Positions 57,205 through 64,000 of a DNA stretch of 64,000 nt are shown here, one piece after another. The first letter of the stretch is position 1. Every line of letters begins with the position of its first letter. The translations under genes and the position numbers were made by a program. A model generated the notes under the pieces. It had not been told where the DNA came from. It was given only the letters and a program-made list of their open reading frames with translations, and ran no database searches. The DNA comes from Ceratorhiza oryzae-sativae (lineage: Eukaryota > Basidiomycota > Agaricomycetes > Cantharellales > Ceratobasidiaceae): contig JARWMV010000068.1 of NCBI GenBank assembly GCA_030998015.1, positions 19,931-83,930 on the forward strand, given 5' to 3'.

Positions 57205-57383
57205 GCCAAAAGCAGAAAATCTGGCTAGCACTCACTAGAAGCCCGGCGTCTAAGTATGCTTTCTAGCACTCACGAAGCCCTGGTAGCACCAATAGCGCGT
57301 GCTACTCGGTTCCTAGTGAGCGCTAAAAAGCATACTTAGACAGGTGGAGCTACTTCGCGCTAGCTAGGTTTTCGGGCTTTGGC
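57205..57383. mobile_element. MITE, copy 1 (about 180 bp)
   Basis: Ends gccaaaagcagaaaatctggc and the matching inverse gctaggttttcgggctttggc. The interior shares tctaagtatgct/agcatacttaga arms. A second copy is at 58887-59061. Duplication not clear. Confidence 0.55.
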
Positions 57384-57854
57384 CGAGCAAGCGTTGCTGA
57401 GTGATACTATTATCAAGATTCATCACGAGGGTGTGATTTTGAGCACTCGTGCGGCTATCTTGATACCAAGTATCGCCAACGAGCATATGGTGTGCTAGTG
57501 AGCATATGCCGATTTGGCAGTGTAGCTGCAAATCAATCAGACCCCCGATAATGCATCGATTTAGTTCTGGTTGAGCGCGGGTTTAGTATTATCCTCTTAC
57601 CAAAATACATTGGGGCTCTTCACTCCGAATACCGGGGGGTATCTCCATCAGTTCTGGGCGCCCCATGGCATTCCCAATCGGCTCTGGGCGCCAGTGCTCC
57701 TATTGTCTTCGGTTCTTCTGAATGCTCTGACTGTTGCCTGAACCCCCCCCCCCCCCGGACATATAAAGCAATTTTAAGCCCGAGAGGTGTTTGCTGACGT
57801 TCAAGTGCTTAACGTTATATCAATATGTGTGGCCAAACGTTGTGACTCCTGTGG
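57384..57854. other. No recognisable gene
   Basis: Short frames only; a run of 14 C at about 57742-57755. Confidence 0.4.
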
Positions 57855-58800
57855 TGTTGAAGCGAAGTAAGTAGTTACAGTAGGTGACAAAAGTCTTGCA
57901 GCACTTGTGTTATGGCTCTGGGCAGTCAGGAGCGAAGGCAAAGCACAACCTTTTGTATGACATATGTAGGGTACTGTCTAATACATATATTGCAACACTT
58001 TGTGAGCATCTGGAGTGCATGCACAGTGCATGAGGGGAGATGTGGCACAGGGGTGGTTTTTAAGGTCATTGTTCCAGGCGTCCCCGAGCTTAGCTGTAGT
58101 AGTAGGCATGATAGCGCTGAGCTTTGAGATTTCAACAAGTATCTGAGCTTTTGTGTGCGTGCCCCCGTTATTGAGCAATGGTGGCCCAAAGTCAGCAATT
58201 TTGGCACTTTTTGGCCAAAAACACCCAAAAACAGTACTTTCAGTTGCCCATATCTCTACAATGGTGGCAGGCACACAAAAGCCCAGATGCCCGTTGCAGT
58301 CACAAGGCTCAGCACTATAATACCTACTACTACAGCTAAGCTCAGGGACACCTGGAACAATGACCTTAAAAAACCACCTGTGCCACATCTCCCCTCGTGC
58401 CCCGTGTATGCACTCCAGATGCTCACAAAGTATTGCAATATATGTATTAGACGGTACCCTAAATATGCCATACAAAAAGCCGTGCTTTGCCTTCGCTCCT
58501 GACTGCCCAGAGCTGTAACACGAGTGCTGCAAGACTTTTGTCACCCAGTGTACACTTCAGATGGACCCAGCACAGCGGGTTGAGCTTGTTGTATTCGAGC
58601 GGAGAAACTTTTCGCTGAGGTTGAGCCGACTTGGGCATTCGATTATATAGAATACGACGGATAAAATAAGGCGGTACATCGGCGTGTATGCAGGCAAAGA
58701 AAAGTACAAACGGAGAAGAGGCATATAACATCGGAGATAGGACAAAGGAACGGGGTAAAATATCGATATAACTTTGATATATGCGCGGGATCGTTCAACA
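57855..58800 (-). repeat. Solo LTR of the C2 copia family, split by a foldback element
   Basis: Starts tgttgaagcg and ends tcgttcaaca like the C2 LTRs, and matches them along 58600-58800 but with far more CpG. Flanks (tgtgg / aggtg) do not match, so the duplication has decayed or the copy was rearranged. The insertion occupies 57878-58550. Confidence 0.75.
57878..58550. mobile_element. Foldback element with about 290 bp inverted arms
   Basis: The left arm (ggtgacaaaagtcttgcagcac...) and the right arm are inverted copies over most of their length, meeting near 58200. Frames in it are mirror images of each other. Ends are approximate and no ORF of transposase size exists. Confidence 0.7.
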
Positions 58801-58886
58801 AGGTGAGCATACAAGTATAAAGTGAGTCTTTGATGCGGCGCAGAATCTAAATGATTCGAGCGCTGAAATTACAGCGCTTATCTCAG

Positions 58887-59061
58887 CCAAAAGCCGAAAA
58901 GCTAGCTGGCGGGAAGTAGCTCCGTATATCTACGTATGCATTATAGCACTCGTTAGACCGTGGAGGCTCCGATAGTCTATGCTACTAGGTCGAGGGAGCG
59001 CTAGAGGGCATACTTAGACGCTGAGCAGCTAGAGCATGCTAGTCAGATTTTCGGCCTTTGT
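58887..59061. mobile_element. MITE, copy 2 (about 175 bp)
   Basis: Ends gccaaaagccgaaaagctagc and the inverse gctagtcagattttcggccttt; same family as 57205-57383. Confidence 0.5.
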
Positions 59062-59936
59062 TGAGTTTGCAAAAATTACCTGCTGGCTCTGATTTCGACC
59101 GCTCAAGACAGCAGCAGAATCACATGGGCTGGCCAAGGTTAAACCGCATGTTGCTCCATTTAGAGTTGTTTCAGCGGCGAGACCTGCGCATTGGTGGTCT
59201 CGGTTCTACCGCGCATAGTTTGACATACATGGCTTGAGACAACATGAATGGCCACAACATCACGGTCACAAATAAAAAATTGTTCCTCGGCAGCGTCAAA
59301 TTCAAGAAGGGTGGTGAGATCCAAGAGAAATTCTCTACCAGAAAATATATATATACAACCGAGCGGTTGCTGCTGAGAAGATTTTATACCTTTGAGTCTG
59401 GGCAGGTGCCTTCAGTCGCGTTTAGGGACCAGATTATCTCAACCGAATCATGGTTTCGAGCCCCTCAGACTAAGAATATACATCCAAATATCAGCAAGGA
59501 GCGTTCTCGCAAAGTCTTGGCTGATAGAAACCAGATTTACGCTGTGAGACAGCGATTTCGTGTGTAGGACCGTCGTGTTTTGACCGTCGTGTTTTCGCAA
59601 GCCATAAATGCCAAACAACTCGCAGTAGAACAGAGACCACGAATATGCGCAGGTCTCATCATGAAAACAAGTCTACATGTAGCTACATGCATTTCCCCCT
59701 TGGCCAGTCCATTCGACCCTACTTCCGCTTTCACGCTTGAAATGCGATCAAGCGAGTACTTTTTGCAAAGCGCTGTAAGTATCTCGAAAATAGTCAACGT
59801 GAGCAGCACGAGCTTTTGACAACCGCAGTAAGCAAATTTTTGTGCGTCCAACTTGCATGAGCACTGTTGATAGAGCGTTCAATTTCATTGGTTCATTACA
59901 TGAAATCCCTTCCTAGATAAGCATATAAGACCTATT
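59062..59936. other. No recognisable gene
   Basis: One plus-strand frame of 107 codons (59244-59567) is basic and unrecognised. I do not call it a gene. Confidence 0.35.
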
Positions 59937-61314
59937 CTAAACTTGCAGTAGAGACAGGTCAAACAGAGATTCTGCCCTCTTTGACGCGGTAGCAAGTTTT
60001 TTGTTCTCCGGGTAACTGGCTGCTGCCTTCATGAGCGCATCCTTAAGCTCGCTGTGAGCCGACGAAACAGACTTGAAGGGGTAATAGTTGAAAGGGGGTG
60101 CGGCGTACTTCTCCGTTCCCTCAATTTTCTGAGTGACCAGGGATTCGGCACAATACTTCAGAATAACTCTCATGAGGGGCATGATGTTGCCTACGAGACT
60201 TGGTCGTTGTTCGGCTTTCGCGGTCCAACATTTTTCGATTGACAGCAAAAGATAGCAGTACTGTAATGAATGATATCAGCCAACCACCCATCTTAGCCAA
60301 TGATAACCATACCGCTGCATCAGCTGCCTCCATAAGCTAACTAAAATGTGAGCAAAGGCGTACGCACATATCATTTGCTTAATCACCGTTTTTATGTTTC
60401 CGTCAAAATTTGATGTTACAGGATCTTCGACAGTGGGAATGCAGGAGATATTTTTCCCTTCAAGCCCCTTGAATATCTCGAAATGAGAGGGCGTGGTCAG
60501 ACGACCTGTGCCGGTACTTCCTTCACCCTGTTCAACAATGAGCTTTAGGGCCGACAATGCTTCGTCCAGGTTCGTAATAGAATGTAATCCGTCGTCGCGA
60601 TATATATGATCTGACGGGACGAATTGTTGACCTAGTGTATTTGGATCGAAGAGATTGGGCTTTTTGGCATTAAGGGTCGTTAGTCCTATTATTCAACGCC
60701 TGAGAATTGCTCGAACGCCCCAGATATTAATACACGCACCGACCTCAAGGCTTTCATAAAATTCGCCGATGCTACTGTAGCCAGGCATAATGTTTCCCCT
60801 AGGTAGATTGACGGCTTGGAAGGGCTCTTCAACCTAACCGACCGCAATTAATGTCATAAACCATCATATCCTGATTATACTTACTCTAACAAACATTTCA
60901 ATGGTATCTTCATGAGGCGGCGCGAGATGCAGCTCCAGAGGATCGTAGAATATTTCACAGGGATACTCCGGCGTATGGTCTTTACCCCAGAGAACTGGTT
61001 CAAATTTGCATGCGCGCATTAGGTTTCCCGCCAAGCAAAGGTGGAGCATTTCTTGGACTACAACACCTGGGATGGGGTTAGCACTGAAATGAAGGCATTC
61101 GATTCCCAAGCCCACCTAGTATCTTCTCAGATGCATCATTCTGATCATTATCAACGTCCACAGAATACATCGAGTACAGATACATTGGAATAGTATGAAG
61201 CTCCAGGAGCACCGCAGTTTCACAGTGCTTCTGCAACTCATCCATCGTCCATTCGGCGGGCCGACCACGAGGAGCTGGGTATGCAGGTTTCGGAAGGGAT
61301 GAAGTGTTAGGCAT
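59937..61314 (-). CDS. Ferritin-like iminophenylpyruvate-dimer-synthase-type protein (VioB/RebD domain family)
   Basis: Exons 61116-61314, 60885-61066, 60740-60833, 60387-60685, 60313-60336, 59937-60260; introns 49, 51, 54, 50 and 52 bp, GT-AG; 373 aa with all phases consistent. Start ATG 61314 (MPNTSSLPKP). Motifs: DELQKHCETAVLLELHTIP with E38 and H40, YLYSMYS, then QEMLHLCLAGNL (E72, H75), EEPF, SSIGEFYESLE, IVEQGEG (208-214), SHFEIF (225-230) and DAAYCYLLLSIEKCW. This is the ferritin-like domain found in VioB and RebD, which couple two imine forms of indolepyruvate; E/H residues would bind the metal. Here the domain stands alone, without the long N-terminal half of VioB. Together with the LodA- and LodB-like genes it suggests use of an oxidised amino acid. 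Substrate unknown. Confidence 0.82.
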
Positions 61315-62767
61315 TGTGATATACGACAACTCGTGAGGTGGATGCCAGCTATCGTATCTCAAGCCATCTCTGTTATAACCCGAGCAACAGGAATCCACAG
61401 CCAGGCATCACGAATAATGGACATGTCCCTATTGGCTCTCCTAATCGGGGCCTCAACTTTACGGGCAGGTGTGATTTAACGATGCGGGCTTTCGGGCCCT
61501 GCTAGATCTTCAATCGAACACTTGATTCTGTTCATCCCGTGCCCAGCGGGCGCGGCCAAGGATCGATAGGATTGTCTTGATCCGCGTGCTGACCGTCAAG
61601 TGACTCGGCGCCGCCAAATTCGGCGATCCCCCGATCTTAACGATACGCATGACTCTCATTGGTGACCGCTGAGATTTCTCGTGAACTTCTGCAGAATTCC
61701 ACAATGACAGGGCGCATGTAGGGGTGATGGGTAATCTAATAACCAGAGCTGTTAGGGGCTATCTAATGTCAATGAGATAAGGAGCTGGCGTGATATGTCC
61801 TGATTGAACGGCGATTATATTCCCAGCCACATTTGATGCTCCTTTGAGTCTTCTAATCTTTTCAGCATGCGCAGTACGGAATAAACCTTAGTGAACGATA
61901 TTGGGCTACCCCCTTTTTCTAGGGAAAACACTGAACTATTTTATTGGTTACCAATCAATTCATCAACCACTGTCCAATTGCAACCCGAGGATTTTTGGTC
62001 GTTAGCATTTCTTTCTTCTTCACGGCTGCCGGTCTCGATTTATGAAGCATACGAGAATGGAGGTATTTGGGTGTCTCAGGGGAGCATAGTAGGCAGCTAG
62101 GGAGAGCAAGGCAGATGCTGAATCAAGTGACTACGTGAGCCATTTCAACGAATGCTTACATGATCCAACGAGCCGCTATGGCAGAAGGGAGCAAGCTATA
62201 CGCGTTGTAGACCAATAATATCGCAGATATTTGCTCTACCGTTAGACCAACTCAGAACCCTATGTTCGGTGTCGTGTCTCAGCCGACTCCACATATAAAG
62301 TTCAGCAATTCAGATTAAGCTAGATGTGCTGATGACATAGAGTTTAGGGACGAAATACCGGAAGATCTACCCGCGTTCGCCGCTTAGAGTAAATCCGTTT
62401 TGGGGTTCGTTCTATCGCTTGACAGCGAAGGAACGAGCTTGGACAGTCCTCAACCTGAATCTTATCCATCCTTTGCGTATCCCCAAAGCCAAGCCAAAAA
62501 GGACAAAGGAGCCAGAAATCTTACGCACTCGCATGTCGACTGAGCTACCTAGACATGAAGCGGCGGCTTGGGTATCGGCACCTGCCGAGTATTCTGCATG
62601 AAGCCGTGCGAGCAAATATCCTGAGATTACCACGTCCCTGGTCTCACTTAGGCACCGTTTAAGCCCTCCTGCTCAACAGTAGCTCCGATGGCCAGTCTCG
62701 TTGAAGTATATAATCTGACCGAGAAGAGCCGCTGGACACACCGCTCAACGAGCTGTCTTGTATCCCC
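61315..62767. promoter_or_regulatory. Divergent promoter region, ferritin-like gene / LodA-like gene
   Basis: 1.45 kb between the starts of two divergent genes. No further gene is recognised. Minus frames at 61510-61704 and 62412-62633 lack motifs. Two tRNA-box-A-like strings (about 62235 and 62540) have no box B. Confidence 0.4.
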
Positions 62768-64000
62768 ATGTCTTTCGCACCAGATCAGATCGCATATGTA
62801 GACATCTATCCACCTATCAACGTTGCTCGGGTCGGAGGAAAGTGATGACACTGTGTTTAGCCATGTTGCCAGCTGATTAGTGTCTACAGACTCGGACAAA
62901 TACTTCATCGGTACTGAAATTCCCGGTGTTGAGCCTACTCCTCCTGGTGGGTTCAAGGATGAGGACCATAAGATAAAGAAACAGGTGATTTTCCATGGTA
63001 TCTAATTCACACAGGCGCTGAATGAGAGTGACCTCGACGTAGGCCGCGCGTTTCCGAGTTTATGCGTTCGGCAAGGACTCGAAGCCGCTTGGAGAAGTCA
63101 CCAGCAAAGACTACTCGCTGACCTGGACATGTCATGTAGCTAGCAAAAAGGCGGCCTGGGTTATTTTCCGTGGCAAGTACAGGAAAGAGACGTGGCAACT
63201 TCGCAATAAAACCGTTCAGGGTTGGGTGGGTTGAAATACGTTTTCTACTTGATAGTGATCTGACGTACATGCGCTAAAAAGCCGGAAGGGACGCCGCCCA
63301 ACTATGAGTACACGAACACCCGCACCAAGCTAATCATTGACTCCGGAGAGCAAAAGATCGAAGGCGAAAGCGCTCAGCCTGTAATCCTTCAGGGGAAATT
63401 CCAGGGAAGTCTGGACAAGGAGATTCCAGTACAGCTGGGCGAGCTCCGTACAGATGACCATGGTCGCTTGCTAGTTCTGGCCAGCGACGGGGACTCGTTC
63501 TCTGTCTTCCCTCCGGCTCATCAAGATCTTCACTCTGGCTTCGATAACGATGGTTGGGTTGGTTCACCTCTCGAGCTTTAAAATGCGTCTGTAACGGCTG
63601 ACAGACCATCTTAGGTTGATAAAATGTGTGATGGGAGCGTTCGTGTCACAGTCAAGTCCAAGTCACAGCCTGAGTCTGTGACCTATAGCTTCTACCCCAC
63701 CCTGCTATACTGAGTCCCGTGTGCCCGTAGTTTGAATATCACTGTCAAGAATAGAGCAACAATCATCACGGCACCTCCGAGATTCGCTTCCGGAACACAT
63801 ATTCCAACAACATTATATGAACTAATCGAGGACATATATGAGCAATCGCGCCGCGGCAAGGATTACGATGTTGGGGAAGTCGTCTATTATCGCGACATCT
63901 ATCCACTGTTCAAGAGGATTTATCTACTATCATGGACAAATCAGTATGCTTTTAATGGTCACGGTACACGCCTTACCACTCCGAGTCGTCCCTCGCTCAC
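62768..64000 (+). CDS. LodA-like quinoprotein amino-acid oxidase (5' part, runs off the window)
   Basis: Exons 62768-62841, 62890-62984, 63043-63225, 63282-63557, 63615-63673, 63731 to beyond 64000; introns 48, 58, 56, 57 and 57 bp, GT-AG. Start MSFAPDQIAYVDIYPP. Motifs of the LodA family in order: IYPPINVARVG, DKYFIGTEIPG, PPGGFKD, AARFRVYAFG, SLTWTCHVASKKAAW, PPNYEYTN, KLIIDSG, LGELRTDDHGRLLVLA, DNDGW, ITAPPRFASGTH, RDIYPLFKR, GHG. LodA-type enzymes oxidise amino acids (lysine side chain, or glycine for GoxA) with a cysteine-tryptophylquinone cofactor made from their own residues with help from LodB. The cofactor Cys and Trp lie past the window. One problem: exon 1 joined to exon 2 is one base out of frame, so the gene is damaged, or the first junction is not the one I chose. 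Confidence 0.78.

Noticed and set aside
57926..58544. Frames of 71-188 codons on both strands in the foldback element
   Set aside because: They are mirror images created by the inverted arms; no protein motif.
62225..62265. tRNA D-arm-like sequence (minus TTGGTCTAACGGTAGAGC)
   Set aside because: No T-arm with GGTTCGANTCC within reach; chance similarity or a decayed tRNA fragment.
62505..62560. tRNA box-A-like sequence (minus TAGCTCAGTCGAC)
   Set aside because: No box B follows and the strand does not fold as a tRNA.
62648..63270. Minus-strand frames of 102 and 87 codons that can be joined by a GT-AG intron
   Set aside because: They lie opposite the LodA-like exons, whose plus-strand reading shows family motifs in order with five well-formed introns. 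The minus frames have no recognised motif, so they are shadows.
1..64000. CRISPR arrays, rRNA genes, bacterial operons
   Set aside because: None seen; spliced genes and LTR elements show a eukaryotic chromosome.

Overview
The window looks like a filamentous basidiomycete (Agaricomycete-type) chromosome. The evidence is spliced genes with many 46-69 bp GT-AG introns that carry CTAAC/CTGAC-like branch sites, chromodomain Ty3/gypsy elements, copia elements, hAT elements and a fungal caspase-type protease. Ceratobasidiaceae is my guess only, from retroelement load and gene types.

About 1-50 kb is a transposon graveyard built by repeated nested insertion, and most steps can be proven from target-site duplications (TSDs). 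An old gypsy element (G4, minus) is split by a copia element C2 (minus, 16599-46679, TSD aggtg). C2 is split in its 3' LTR by gypsy G3 (minus, 16705-26979, TSD aatca) and in its body by copia C1 (plus, 29682-43721, TSD aattt). C1 is split by gypsy G2 (minus, 32880-41470, TSD tcacc). The two LTRs of G2 hold a 201 bp hAT MITE (TSD tggatata) and a 1.44 kb non-autonomous hAT (TSD taagagat). Left of this stack are a circularly permuted gypsy relic (GX), an hAT transposase relic, several solo LTRs and a second copy of the 1.43 kb hAT.

G3 is unusual. Between its broken pol and its 3' LTR it carries about 3 kb with an intact CRESS-DNA-type replication initiator (HUH endonuclease plus superfamily 3 helicase), a divergently transcribed one-intron gene (X), a convergent ORF (Y) and a tRNA-like hairpin. 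Its LTR and primer site fit self-priming of the Tf1 kind.

From about 50 kb to the end the sequence is gene-bearing. A non-LTR retroelement fragment is followed by a 15-exon caspase-like protease gene (51262-53335, minus). After a stretch without recognisable genes come three genes that I read as one functional group: a LodB/GoxB-like FAD enzyme of the halogenase-like class (55511-56840, minus), a ferritin-like iminophenylpyruvate-dimer-synthase-type protein related to the VioB/RebD domain (59937-61314, minus), and a LodA-like quinoprotein amino-acid oxidase (62768 to beyond the window, plus). LodA/LodB pairs are known to make and mature cysteine-tryptophylquinone oxidases. The added VioB-type partner suggests a fungal route in which an oxidase makes an imine or aldehyde that the ferritin-like enzyme uses. 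That route is inference.

All splice models were worked out by hand from frame, GT-AG (one GC-AG) signals and family motifs. No search or alignment was run.
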